From Ashinkailepas kermadecensis (Eukaryota > Arthropoda > Thecostraca > Neolepadidae): a stretch of DNA of 64,000 bases. The notes under the pieces are model-generated. The model was not told where the DNA came from, did not search any database, and was given only the letters and a program-made list of their open reading frames with translations. This document shows positions 54,088 to 64,000 of the stretch, one piece after another (within the stretch, counting starts at the first letter, position 1; each line of letters begins with the position of its first letter). The position numbers were made by a program, and so were the translations under genes. Where the stretch lies: the NCBI GenBank assembly GCA_034440615.1, contig JAOTOM010004681.1:226001-290000 (forward strand), written 5' to 3'.

Positions 54088-55625
54088 TTTTTTTTTTTTT
54101 TCCCCCTAAATCTTTAGCTGAGGCAAAGTGCCATCTGCTAGAGATTGCTACGTTAAAGAAGGAGTTACGTTAATCCGGCTTATGTGACATCCGGTTATAC
54201 CAACCAGTCAAGAAAGGAGAGACGCCGTGAAACAAGAAATATGGCGTAGAGACGAAACACGCATGTCATACAGGTACATATACATACATACAGACACTCA
54301 TGACAATGGAAGGACATTTGGAGGGTGGGCAGCATCGTAACCTCCGGAGAGGCTCCACTGCCCACCTGCGACCTGAAAAGCGAAGCGGAGGCCCGACGCC
54401 CAGGGCGAGTCGTGGACGTCGGGCCCGACCTTGTGTGTGTAAGTGTATGTTTTAAGTTAAAGCCTGGAAACCCCTAAAAAGGGGAAAACCAGGCTGCTTG
54501 GAAAACCCGAGGGTAAAAAACCAAGCGCAATTTAAAAGGAAGTCCGTCCGTAGTAGCCAAATTGGATCGGATCCTGTCTACCTAGTGTGAGATAACCTAT
54601 ATGGACGTGTTTTGCGACGACGGAGAAGAAGAGATGTGGAGCGGAGTCATACAGCCAGTACGGAGTGTGGCGCGTGTCGGATATCTTTTATCAGGCTAGC
54701 TTGGAAAAGGAAAATGCGACGGAGGCTTTATATCAGTTCGGAGAGTTTGGTGTCCTGGAGGAAGCGAAAGAGTAAATCAAGTAGTTCTGGGTGGTCATTC
54801 CCGAGGAGAGCTTGAAGCGAAAGTTGTGAGTGGATATTGGCGACATATTGCATGATATAGCGACGGTGAAGAGCATATGCTGGACAGTCAAGTAAGAAAT
54901 GAGTGACAGTAAGGCGAACATGACATGTGGTACAAAGTGGAAGGCGGTGAGGTCTATGAAAAAGAAAATTGTGTGTCAAATCGGTGTGGCCCAGGCGAAG
55001 TCTGGTGAGAACCACCTCGTTCAGACGGGTGTGCTGGTTGGAGGAGGGCCAGCTGGAAAGTGTGGGCTTGATGGTGTGTAGGTGTGTGGTGTTGTGTGAC
55101 CAGCAGGCCTGAATATACTTTTTGAACAGATGATTTGTGAGGGATAAAAGATCTCCGGGGGGTACTGGGGCTCCGTTGTTATCGGGGGAGGTCAATCGCC
55201 GCGCGGGCGAGACCATCAACCCGTTCATTTCCCGGGATGCCCCTATGTCCAGGGATCCAGAGCAGTGTGAGTGGAAGGTGTGCGTGGTTGGCATTGTAGA
55301 GGTGTCGGATGGCGTGGAGCGTGGGGTGTGTGGTGTTGTGTATTGAGGCGAGGGCGTCCACGGAGGATCGTGAGTCAGTGCATATTGTAGTAGGGGTAGT
55401 AATGCGTTGCACAATGATGTGTTGTAGGCAAGTGAGTATGGCGACTAGTTCTGCTGTGTAAACCGAATGGTGAAGTGTTAATTTGGTTTGACCAGTGTCG
55501 GGCCCACCGCACCAGGCGGCTCCCGTACCATTGCTGGTACGTGAGCCGTCCGTGTAGAAGAAGGTGTGTTGTGGGTGGGCCTCTTGATATTCAAAAAATC
55601 TAATTTGGACTTCGATGGGGGTGAG
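54088..55625 (-). mobile_element. LINE F inserted in LINE E
   Basis: This 1538-bp 5'-truncated LINE has a poly(A) tail (plus-strand T run 54088-54102) and a perfect 10-bp duplication CCGTAAACTT (54078-54087 and 55626-55635). Removing it and one duplication rejoins the LINE E codons in frame as TSLREKCF. Unlike the other LINEs here it uses poly(A) and lacks the shared GGGCGC-type 3' stem, so it belongs to another clade. Confidence 0.92.
54728..55620 (-). pseudogene. RNase H region of LINE F
   Basis: From 5' to 3': FFYTDGSRTSNGTGAAW, YTAELVAI, CTDSRSSVDAL and IPGHRGIPGNERVD, then a C-terminal zinc-like CTTCHVRLTVTHFLLDC. The RNase H motifs are complete, but one frameshift near 55200 separates RNase H from the zinc segment. 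A 3' UTR of about 620 bp follows to the poly(A). The sequence is distant from the other LINEs in the window. Confidence 0.8.
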
Positions 55626-57372
55626 CCGTAAACTTGTGAGGTGGTGCCTGTATGTAAGGCGTCGGTCAAATTATATTCCTAAGAACCGCGCCACCGGCTG
55701 AACCGGTACATTCCTTCCATAGAGTTTGAGTACCATGTCCTGATAAGATCGGCGACGACTAAAATGAATGGCGACAGTCTTGGTTGTTGAAAATTAAAAC
55801 CCGTTGTTATTTGCCCACTTTTCCAGGCACGAGATTGCTAATTGTAATTGTCTTTGCATTAGTGGCGTTCGCGATGCACCGTACCAAATGGCAAAGTCAT
55901 CCACGAACAGCGTACGTCCCATGTTGCAAGGGATGACGTCACCAATATCGTCGATCATGATGCCGAAAAGGGGTACACTGAGGACGCTTCCCTGTGGGAC
56001 GCCGTTTTCCTGGATAAACCATTGGGAGAGGTGGTTGCTAATTCGTATGCGAAATCGTCGCTCTTTCAGGAAGTTCTGCAGAAATGCACCCATATGTCCG
56101 CGAATTCCTTTGTTTAAAAGTTTAAGTAGAATTCCGTGGCGCGAAGTTGTGTCGTATGCCTTTTCAATGTCAAATAAAACAGCACCTAGGTGGTGCTTTT
56201 TCCGGAAAGAAATTCTCACCTCTGTGTCCAGGGACACTATGTGGTCAATGGTGATACGATTTTTACGAAAGCCGCATTGATAATTTGCAAGGTCATGATG
56301 TGTTTCGAAAAACCATAAAAGACGAACATTTACCATCTTCTCAAGTAATTTGCATCAGGCAGACGTCAAGGAGATCGGGCGATAGCTCAAAGGATCAGTG
56401 CCACTTTTTCCAGGCTTCAGTAGGGGGATAACCGTAGCTTCCCTCCACGATGGAGGGAATAGCTCAAGCTCCCATAAATGGTTAAATGTACTCAAAAGCA
56501 ATGTGATCACCTCCGACGGCAGATGTCTCAGGAAGTCGTTATGTACCTCATCCGGGCCCTCAGCGACGCTCCGAAGTGATGAAATGGCAGATATTAGTTC
56601 TGATTGGGTAAACGGTCGGTTGTATGAATGATATTGCGGCGTAGAGAAGTCAACCAAGGTCCTTTCACAGCGGGCTTTGTAACAAGCGAAGCTTGGATCT
56701 GTGGTTCCGATTCGGCTTCTCTGAGAAAGTGCTGTTCCGATTTCGTTGGCCACATCCATTGGGTGAGATACCTCCCGATCGCCAATCACTAGCGCAGGCA
56801 GAGGTGTCGTGCTGAACTGACCCGATATTCTGTTAATTCTGGACCATATTAAAGATTGAGGTGTGCAACGATTCAACGAATTGACATATTCGCGTCAGGA
56901 GGTTCATTTTGCCGCTTGAATCGAGCGGCGCGCGAAAGCCCGAGCACGTTTGAATTCAATTAAGTTCGAGGTGGTGCTGTTGCGATTAAATGCTTTAAAA
57001 GCGCGTCATCTAGCTCCAATAGCATCCCGGCACTCTTGTGTCCACCATGGGACTGGGGTACGCCGAGGAGAACCTTTGTCTTTGGGTCTTTGGGGTACAC
57101 TCAGTTGTACATTCTAGAAGAAGCAATGTAAATGTCTCTATTGAAACTGGTGGTCTATCGTAATGAGCACAGAAGGCTAGCTGTAGTCGCTCTTCAAATA
57201 TCTTCCAGTCAGCCTTCTTCAAATTCCATCGCTGTGGGCGCTGTCCCAGAGTAGGACTGCCCTGATAATGTAGCCAAATGGGGAAGTGGTGACTTCCTAA
57301 TGGGTCTTGGTCCACCGACCATTCAAAACTGTTAATCAGCTGTGGGCTGGCAAGGCTAAGGTCCAACAACAA
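55626..57372 (-). pseudogene. Reverse transcriptase and endonuclease remnant of LINE E
   Basis: Starting at the 5' side one sees the end of an apurinic-type endonuclease domain (SLASPQLINSFEWSVDQDPLGSHHFP, the conserved SDH-like strand changed to GSHH). Then come the pre-RT region ending LLKPGKSGTDPLSYRPISL, GFRKNRITIDHI, LFDIEKAYDTTSRHG, GVPQGSVLSVPLF and the active site LFVDDFAIW. Breaks occur near 56880-57010, 56345 and 55790. The endonuclease start and Gag are missing. Confidence 0.82.
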
Positions 57373-57428
57373 CAGTGCTATTTTCAGTTAATAGTATGTT
57401 ATTAACATACTATTACTATTCAGTTAAT

Positions 57429-57810
57429 AGTTATTAACTATAAAAAAACGTTTTCTCTCTGTGTAGGCTCAATGATACGCAATTTGGACTAGGTTGTTAG
57501 GGTTAATCTTTTCTTTTTCCTTCTTATTTTCAGGTCATGGCAACCAGTACTCGTTCGAGCCCCGAGTGTTGGCTTCTCGGGAAGCCTGTTGACTCCCTGT
57601 CATGTGTCCGTCGTGTGTCGTGTTTATTAACTATAAAAACGTTTTCTCTCTGTGTAGGCTCAATGATACACAATTTGGACAAGGTTGTTAGGGTTAATCT
57701 TTTCTTTTTTCTTCTTATTTTCAGGTCATGGCAGCTAGTACTCGTTCGAGCCCCGAGTGTTGGCTTCTCGGGAAGACTGTTGATTCCCTGTCATGTGTCC
57801 GTCTTCCAAG
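57429..57810 (+). repeat. 191-bp tandem duplication of intron end plus first coding exon
   Basis: Two copies of period 191 contain a polypyrimidine tract, the acceptor TTATTTTCAG and an ATG (57537 and 57728). The second copy leads into the hAT-like frame; the first is interrupted after about 20 codons. Confidence 0.85.
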
Positions 57811-58586
57811 TACGCGGGATGTGCTGTCGTTGTACCTGTTCCATCAAGTCGCGGAAAAGAAGACCGTCTCGGAAGGCCTGAACTTGGCATGTGGCAAGGT
57901 GCTCACTGTATGGAAGAGGGCCAGGATCCCGACACAGCGGTTGGATGCTTGCGTCAGGAAACTTCGAGTAATCCATGACGAATTCCAAGCGCTCAAGAAA
58001 CACCGGACTCGTGGGCGAGAGTCGGACCGTGTCAAGGAGAAGATGTTCCTGGATGACCTTCAGGATCTCTTCGATGTTGCCACAAGCGATGCCCTGCAGA
58101 CCATTACCAACGAAGAAGACAAGGAGTTCCTCAAGATGCAGCGTGAGGACGTCTTCTCGTGCAGCATTGCAGGGATCGACGCGAAGAAATCTGGAGTCGA
58201 GGCCAGGCGTGGTAAGATAAAGGAGCAAGAAGCTGCTCTCCAGCGGAGATACGACGGACGAGAGGCCAAAGTTCAAGGGGCCTTCAGTTTCAGCTCCACA
58301 TCGTCGGAGGAGTCACAGGCTGAAGACGACTACCGACCTTCATCTTCAGCCTGTACATCTGGTCCTCCCGCGAAGAGGCACAAGAACATCTTCAAATCTC
58401 CTGAAGTCGTCGGCGCCTTGGATCGAGTCAATCTCCCAGATCGTGGTGCGGCGTTCGTCGCTGGCGCTGTTGCACAGGCCCTGGGCCACGATCTTTCTGA
58501 TCTGACGTTTTCCCGAAGTTCCATACGGCGGGCGCGTCGTCACACACGCCAAATCCAAGACGAAGAAGCGCGGAAGAACTTTCAAG
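57728..58586 (+). pseudogene. hAT-like transposase, N-terminal half (relative of 28544)
   Basis: This is the same family as the gene at 28544: VWKRARIPTQRLDACVRKL, FLDDLQDLFDVATSDA and ITNEEDKEFL, then LDRVNLPDRGAAFVAGAVAQALGHDLSDL and RSSIRRARR. The frame is clean through the N-terminal domain and linker. Homology ends at about 58586, just before the expected HWD catalytic strand, and AT-rich sequence with repeated ATTATTATAAA follows. It is a 3'-truncated copy without catalytic residues. Its intact linker is useful for locating the frameshift at 28985 in the other copy. Confidence 0.75.
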
Positions 58587-58649
58587 CAGCTGTAGCCATT
58601 ATTATAAAAAAAATGCAGTCACCGGCTGTCTTTTTTTCATCGGTTTGAC

Positions 58650-59391
58650 GCCATCCATTATTATAAACCTCCCAGTAAAAAAAATCGCAGCAACGAAAAG
58701 AAGACATGGAAATGCAGACACCGACTGCGTTTTGGATATTATAAACCTTAACTGCGGCAGTCTTTGCGCAGAAAATTGCGTCACGTTTGTAAAATAACTC
58801 GGACTCGTGTCGTGAAAAAGAAGCAAGTCAGCCGTGTCACCTTCTCCATTGCCAGCCGCATGCTACCGTATGGATAGCGTATGCGAATCATGGCTTAAAC
58901 ACAGGCTTAACAAGATCGGGTTGGGGCAAGAATGGAAATGACTCAAAACTGGGACCACTTTTGCAGCTTATTCCACTACAAATAAACACAACATATTTTA
59001 AGCATTCTAATACAGCCTAGATAGTGTAAAAAATTACAAGAGCTATACAATGAAGGAGACTAGAATTAGTGAGTTTCTGCATTGTAGGAGCAAAATACAC
59101 AATGTGGTGTGCCCTAGACAAAAATAAAGCAATGTTCCCTTCACTAGGGTGGCATTTGTCCCACATTCAGTCAATATGATATTTTAGTTCATGCATAGCT
59201 TACATTCCACGAAAAATATTCACTTTTTTGTAAGAGTTAGGTTATGTTGTGTTCAAAAAGTGGTGACAGCCAGCAACTAACTGCCAAATGAACCTGAGGT
59301 AGGTAAGTGGCATTTAAGCTTGACATAAACTACATATTTTCTGAGCATTGCCAGGAAATATAAGTTCAACAAGCCATGCTATAGGGTAGGG
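58650..59391. other. No supportable gene
   Basis: This is AT-rich unique DNA between the truncated hAT-like gene and the pogo-like terminal repeat. Confidence 0.4.
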
Positions 59392-59393
59392 TC

Positions 59394-61930
59394 GGCTAAA
59401 ATGAGTATAGTTTTACCTTTCCAGTGTAATATCTTCCAAACCAAAAAAGATATAAATACTGGGTTAATGGGATGTTGACATTACGTTTTCTGACTACGAT
59501 GTCCAGTGTGGCACATTTTTATTGGTCAACTGGTGTTCTTTGGCAAGCATGTCTTCCGAGAAAAGTCGACTATACTCATTTTTTGCACTTTCGCAAAAAA
59601 TGAGTATGGTGATTTCGACAGCCAATTGTGCCCAATCCACTGGATTTGCGACACTGAAATTCACGCCAAAAATGTGTGTTTTAAAAATGGGTTATGGGTG
59701 TTTTAAAAAATACAATTATAAAAAAAATGAGACTAGCCATTTCCTGATAATTCCAAGTTTAACAAGGGCGTAGTTATGGCTGATGTAGGAACGGAAAAGA
59801 CACGGTTCGGAATTCCCTGCATAACACTAGTTGAGGTCACTGACTTCGCAGACGATGCAATTATCAAAACAAAATATGAGACAGCTGTTTCCTGGTAATT
59901 ACACTTTATTAAAGACACAATATTGGCTGAGGTCGGAACAAATAAACACAATGGTCGAACGGAAAAATACAACAGTTGGGAATGCCCTGCAAACTACTAG
60001 TTGAGATCACGGACGTCGCCGACGATCTCGAACACGGAGGCGTGGCGGTCTGGCGTCACCTCTACCTTTCCGAGAACCTCGTGCGGATAGACAATCGACT
60101 TGTCATCTTTCTCTGGGAAGTAGAACTTCTTGTCCGAGTCCGGCAGCTTCTTCAAGAACAGGACATGCACCGTCCTGGTAGTCGCCGTGGAGTTCGTCTG
60201 GATTTCGTTAACCTGGGCGAGGAGCTTCTTCTTGTCCAGCTTGATAATGACGAATTCGGAGTTTTTTTATCTCCTGATATGGTACAGTTTGAAGTGCCTC
60301 CTTTTTCGGCGGCGGTGGTGCCTCTGGCTCCGAATCACTATCCGGGAACGGCTCGACGATCTCGTCCTCGTCGCTAGTCTCGATAATTTTTCGCTTCACG
60401 GAGGGCTTCTTGATCTTGTGTGCCAATGGCAGCTCCTTCCGCTTATCGGTGCGCTTCATCGCCTCCAGCTCGAGCCTCTGAAGAGAAGTTTCGGCCGTCA
60501 GAACCTCGCCGCTCTTGTTCTGAACGCGGCTGCGGCGCTTTGTTTTGTTGGCGAGGGCCGCCTTTGTCTCATCCGACTGTTCCGGGCTGAGGATACTGAG
60601 CACGGCTTCCTTGAGTGCCTTGCCTGGGGACGAGATGTCATCGCGTGCCGTGTTTCAGGCTCCGACCATCCGGCTGCGGACCTTCTCCGCGTTGACGGGG
60701 TAGAGGCCCGATCTGCGGAAGCCGGCCACGGCGTGGGCCGAATCCAGTTCCTTCCACAGCTGGGAGATGAGCATCGGGAACACTGATTTGTCAACGGCGA
60801 CGAGTCGTGACTCGCGCTGCCACCGCTTCAGGATTGCAGCCCAGGCAACCTTGACCGGCTTGAACACCGCGACGTCGAGGGGTTGGATGGCGTGGCTGGT
60901 GTGTGGTGGCAGACACACCACTGTGATGTTGTTTTCCTTCGCAAGCGCCGCTGTCCGATATGTCGTGCGAGCCGTGCCCGTCGTAGACGAGCACCGTGGG
61001 CTCGCCACCGTGCGTCTGGATGATCTGTGGGACAAAGATGGTCTGGAACCAGCTCTCGAAGATGTCGCCCTCCATCCAGCCGGACGGTGTGGTTCCATAG
61101 GCCGTTCCCGGCGGGCCGCCATGCATCCACGTGTCAAACGGCTCATGCTTGGCTTTGTACACAACGAAGGGGGGAAAGTAGTTTCCGGTGGCGTTCACGC
61201 AGAAGAGGACGCTATACATCGCTTTCCCGCCGCTGGCCGTCTTGAGGTAGGTGTCACATGATTTACTGGATACGATGACCTTTTTCGAGCGCGGGTCAGT
61301 CGAAAGCCCGGTCTCATCGAGGTTGTAGATGTTGCCCGGCTTGGCCTCCAGGCCTAGGTCGATGATCACCTCATTGTACATTGTGAAGAAGGCGTCAACC
61401 ACTTCCTCTGTGAGAGACTTTGCACGGGCGATTGTGAGAATCTCGGGCTTGCGCGACGCAAGGATGCCGGCGTGGCGGGCCTTGAAACGTGACAGCCAGT
61501 CCTTCCCGGGCCGGTTGTCATTCCACTGCGTCTCCCGGCCGAGGTTGTTCAGGTATTGCTGGATCAGGTCACAGATGTCGCTGGAGTCGAGTGGGAACGC
61601 TTGGCGGGCGAGATAAGCAATCACTTCGACCAATTTTTGCTCCTCGGCCGTCGTCAGTACTGCCGGCCGCCCTGAGCCAGTGGAGCCGGTGACATTGATG
61701 CCATTGATGTGACGGCGGAGTGTCTCGTACGGTACGCTGTTGTCCTTGGCCGCCTTGTAGATGCTGGCTCCATCCGTCACCAGCTTCTTCCCTTTGTCCA
61801 GGTCTTCCACCGAGTATTTAGGCATGGTGCCGGGTGTCACCTCAGAAAAAGCGGTACAAAAATGTGTGTATTTTTGACAAGTACAGAAGTTTGTTTGCAA
61901 CACAATCACTGGAGATTGTCATTACACTGG
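59394..61930 (-). mobile_element. Fourth pogo-like element, one end found
   Basis: The 3' end (left on the plus strand) begins after TA 59392-59393 with GGGTAGGGTCGGCTAAAATGAG, close to the repeat of the 11239 element. A perfect 14-bp-arm palindrome (59573-59586 with 59593-59606) whose arms resemble the inner repeat motif lies about 180 bp inside, mirroring the palindrome about 190 bp inside the 3' end of the 11239 element. No matching 5' repeat was found beyond 61825, so the right end is lost or diverged. Confidence 0.75.
59997..61825 (-). pseudogene. pogo-like transposase, fourth copy, frameshifted
   Basis: This relative of the 12261 transposase starts at ATG 61823-61825 (MPKYSVEDLDKGK). 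It has the helix-turn-helix (IYKAAKDNSVPYETLRRH), CENP-B-like domain (RPGKDWLSRFKARHAGIL), then YNLDETGLS, LVYDGHGSH and IQPLDVAVFKPVK as catalytic motifs. A frameshift just after GHGSH (about 60965), a stop or indel near 60655, and another break near 60250 disable it. The C-terminus (NSTATTRTVHVLFLKKLP, FYFPEK, YPHEVLG) matches the C-terminal domain of the intact copies. Confidence 0.85.
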
Positions 61931-62500
61931 AGCAGTCGACATCGGAAATATCTCAGAAACGTTTTCGGGGACTACATGAATGTAGTGTGTTTTTGGTTGT
62001 GGTGCTGTGGATGCACGGTGAGTCAGGGGTTCCGGTTGGCTCGGCGCGGCGCCGGCGGCGGCCACGCGAGGGTGGCGTGATGGTGCGTCACGACCACGCA
62101 GGGGGCCACCGGAGCCGCCGGCTGACGAAACTGCTTGACTCACCCGAGGCGATGAGAGGGCCCCCGGCGCGGCCGGGGGACAGTCTGACTGGGGCACGAT
62201 CAGTGAATACACGTCCTGGCATGACCGGAATTGTCATTTATTATCATCCTCAAAACCATTTAATATGTCACTGAAATATTTATACCATGCCTATTTCCCA
62301 GCATATAGAAGCCATGAAATTGCATTAAAAATCAAGCATCTTCAGCATGCTCTTGGCCTTACCATCTTGATCTGCTGTGGCCTGCTCAGCCTCAGCCCCA
62401 TGTCAAGTAAGTAGTAAGGAGATAAAGTAGCGTGAAGACTAGTAAGTGGCAAGGTGGTGCTCAACCAGGTTGTCAAGCTTGTTTCTGTGTAATTATTTTT
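61931..62500. other. No supportable gene; GC-rich patch
   Basis: A GC-rich patch (62030-62190) contains GGCGCGGCGCCGGCGG-type sequence. No motif is recognised. Confidence 0.4.
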
Positions 62501-62763
62501 GCCGTGTCGCCGGTCCTGGTGTTGTACTGCCGTGTCGCCGGTCCTGGTGTTGTGCTGTCGTGTCACCGGACCTGGCGGTTTTGTGCTGTTGTGCCGCGTC
62601 ACAGCCGCCGGTCCTGGTGTTGTGCTGTCGTGTCGCCGGTCCTGGTGTTGTGCTGTCGTGTCGCCGGTCCTGGTGTTGTGCTGCCGTGTCGCCGGTCCTG
62701 GTGTTGTGCTGTCGTGTCGCCGGTCCTGGTGTTGTGCTGTCGTGTCGCCGGTCCTGGTGTTGT
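62501..62763. repeat. 28-bp minisatellite, about nine copies
   Basis: Units of GTGTCGCCGGTCCTGGTGTT plus eight bases repeat about nine times. One diverged unit (about 62565-62590) is followed by a 13-bp insertion. It is open in several frames without coding meaning. Confidence 0.93.
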
Positions 62764-63533
62764 TCAAATTTGACGACACCTTGCAGAAAGAAAAATATTT
62801 TTTTCTATCGACTGGCGTCAACCCCACGTTTCTAGTTCATTTTATTTCCGAGATATAGTCGAATCTTTTGGAACACCTGGATTTGACCTTAGACGACCTC
62901 TGGTGACCTTAATTTTGACCTGAGCTGAAAAATGACAGGAATAAATTTGAAAGTGCTTGGCGCGAGCTATCTGACGGTATTTTTATTTTTTTCCTACGTC
63001 CTATAGAAAGGGATATAAGCAGGGGGGTAAAATTTACCCCCCCTGCAGGGCGCGTTCGGCGAAATAACCCTGCAGGGCGCGGGTTAAAATCACAACACTT
63101 CTAAGGCTCACAAACCATGGTAACCATTCACAGTGTTGGTAAGTTTAACACAGAATAGTGTAAAATACATGCAATGAAGACCTACTGTGCATGACCAGAT
63201 GGTTATTGACAGTTTCTATGCCAAAGTATGGACACAAACTGCACCAAAGTCATGCATTTGTAAACATTCAAGTCATCATACTGGCTATATATATATTTTT
63301 TTTTTACTATCATGGTGACCGACCTCAACCTAATTTTTATACCAAAGATAGCCTAGCTGTTTAGCTTTGCAATGTTGAACATGTCATGTCTATCTGTATT
63401 AGTTGGTGCTATTCTTGATAAACCAAAGGGGAAGGGCCAACTTTTGCCCCCCAGCTGCTCATAGGCGGCTGATAGGCCCAGGATCTGAATGGTTAACTTC
63501 AAAATGCCTTACCCATGTGCATTTGCTTTTCAG
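62764..63533. other. No supportable gene; palindromic GGGGGGTAAA and CCTGCAGG motifs
   Basis: Around 63024-63075 there is a near-perfect palindrome centred on AAATTT flanked by G and C runs, followed by two copies of CCCTGCAGGGCGCG. The remainder is unique sequence and probably intron upstream of the 63534 exon. Confidence 0.4.
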
Positions 63534-63731
63534 CTTGACAAGGACTTTGAAAACTACATGCAGTACAAGCTGATGGGTCCATCTGTCAAGCTGCTGCTGA
63601 AGAAAGGCACAGTTCCTCATAAATTCAACTGCCAAAGAGGACGCGAGGTGGAACAACAGCGCCAGTCATCTGTGTCACGAGCAAGGAGAAAGCTTGTACA
63701 TGAAATAATGAATAGCGTCGATGGCATTCAG
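63534..63731 (+). CDS. Exon resembling the C-terminal part of a THAP-type zinc finger
   Basis: An acceptor TTGCTTTTCAG and donor CAG-GTGAGG frame exactly 198 bp (66 codons) open throughout. It begins LDKDFENYMQYKLMG, then VKLLLKKGTVPHKF, which resembles the end of a THAP domain (a bulky F, then L-K-AVP-F), followed by a basic glutamine-rich linker. The upstream C2CH part would be in another exon and is not visible. It could be a host THAP gene or a P-element-type transposase. Partial gene; no start or stop in the window. Confidence 0.45.
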
Positions 63732-63799
63732 GTGAGGATTTGTTGTGCAAAGGGTGGAGGTGAAAGGGGAAGTTATGGATGTGTGTCCATTAATAACCC

Positions 63800-63832
63800 C
63801 CCCCCCCACACACACACACACACACACACACA
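63800..63832. repeat. C run and CA microsatellite
   Basis: A poly(C) run followed by a CA dinucleotide tract, in the presumed intron after the THAP-like exon. Confidence 0.9.
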
Positions 63833-64000
63833 CGATTCCCCTATGAAGTACTATATTGAAATACTTGAAGCATGCAAATGCTCAAATGAGGGTGCAAAAA
63901 TGCTAATCACTTGATTATTTAGTTTAGAGGCAAAATATAGAAATGGGGCAACATGCCACATTTGAAATTCATACAGCATGATAAAACCAAAGGTGGGAAA

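Larger units (their letters stand above)
49084..57372 (-). mobile_element. LINE E, split by a pogo-like element and by LINE F
   Basis: This is the longest LINE here. Its pieces are 49084-49515, 52945-54087 and 55626-57372 on the minus strand, reaching back into the endonuclease domain. The 3' tail is GTTT-rich, with stem GGGCGC (49116-49121)/GCGCCC (49143-49148). Removal of both inserts restores continuous protein homology at each joint. The 5' end near 57372 is a truncation. Confidence 0.85.

Noticed and set aside
62342..62858. Open frames across the 28-bp minisatellite, reading as Thr-Gly-Asp or Cys-Cys-rich repeats
   Set aside because: They are artefacts of the tandem repeat, with no start context or homology.

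Overview
The window reads as accessory, transposon-dense DNA from a multicellular eukaryote, most likely an invertebrate animal and possibly an arthropod. The reasons are spliced genes with GT/AG introns, tRNA-derived SINEs, AT, GT and CA microsatellites, and the mix of element families: non-LTR retrotransposons (LINEs) with Gag zinc knuckles plus RNase H, pogo/Tigger-like DNA transposons, hAT-like DNA transposons and one large element with a FEN/XPG-like nuclease. No bacterial features, rRNA or convincing host housekeeping gene is visible. The species cannot be fixed from the sequence.

Layout. 1-2922: two head-to-tail minus-strand LINE 5' portions with zinc-knuckle Gag genes, both frameshifted. 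3740-6426: a three-exon hAT-like transposase pseudogene whose second intron carries TA microsatellites and a strong 36-bp hairpin. 7230-10949: LINE A copy 1, split by LINE B. 11239-14657: an apparently intact pogo-like element. 16606-17296: an isolated LINE 5' UTR module and a SINE tail. 17410-26037: a second pogo-like element interrupted by LINE A copy 2, which is itself interrupted at 19296-23703 by a hAT-like element with very long inverted repeats and an intact spliced transposase. 26038-28109: LINE C and LINE A copy 3. 28481-30520: another hAT-like pseudogene. 31761-33167: LINE D. 34340-35887: a third pogo-like pseudogene. 36468-36625: a tRNA-derived SINE with a 16-bp target duplication. 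37525-39426: an in-frame 96-bp duplication and a 26-copy 48-bp minisatellite. 41019-47577: a 6.56-kb transposon with roughly 500-bp inverted repeats, a TTA target duplication and one 1531-residue protein. 47640-47830: a suspicious homopolymer block. 48797-48940: a tRNA-derived SINE. 49084-57372: LINE E, split by a second pogo-like copy (49518-52942) and by LINE F (54088-55625). 57537-58586: a truncated hAT-like gene. 59394-61825: a fourth pogo-like element. 63534-63731: an exon resembling the end of a THAP domain.

How the parts work together. The LINEs supply reverse transcriptase and RNase H. Their 3' ends share a stem-loop whose paired bases change together between families, and the SINE at 36468 carries the same 3' structure, which suggests that it borrows LINE machinery. 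The DNA transposons each carry their own transposase. Several insertion histories can be read exactly because both the target duplication and a paralogous or reconstructed empty site lie inside the window. The strongest candidate for a little-described system is the 41019-47577 element, which combines N-terminal zinc-binding modules, a possible RNase H-fold transposase core, a FEN/XPG-like nuclease and a cysteine-rich tail. From memory of the literature this resembles the Academ superfamily.
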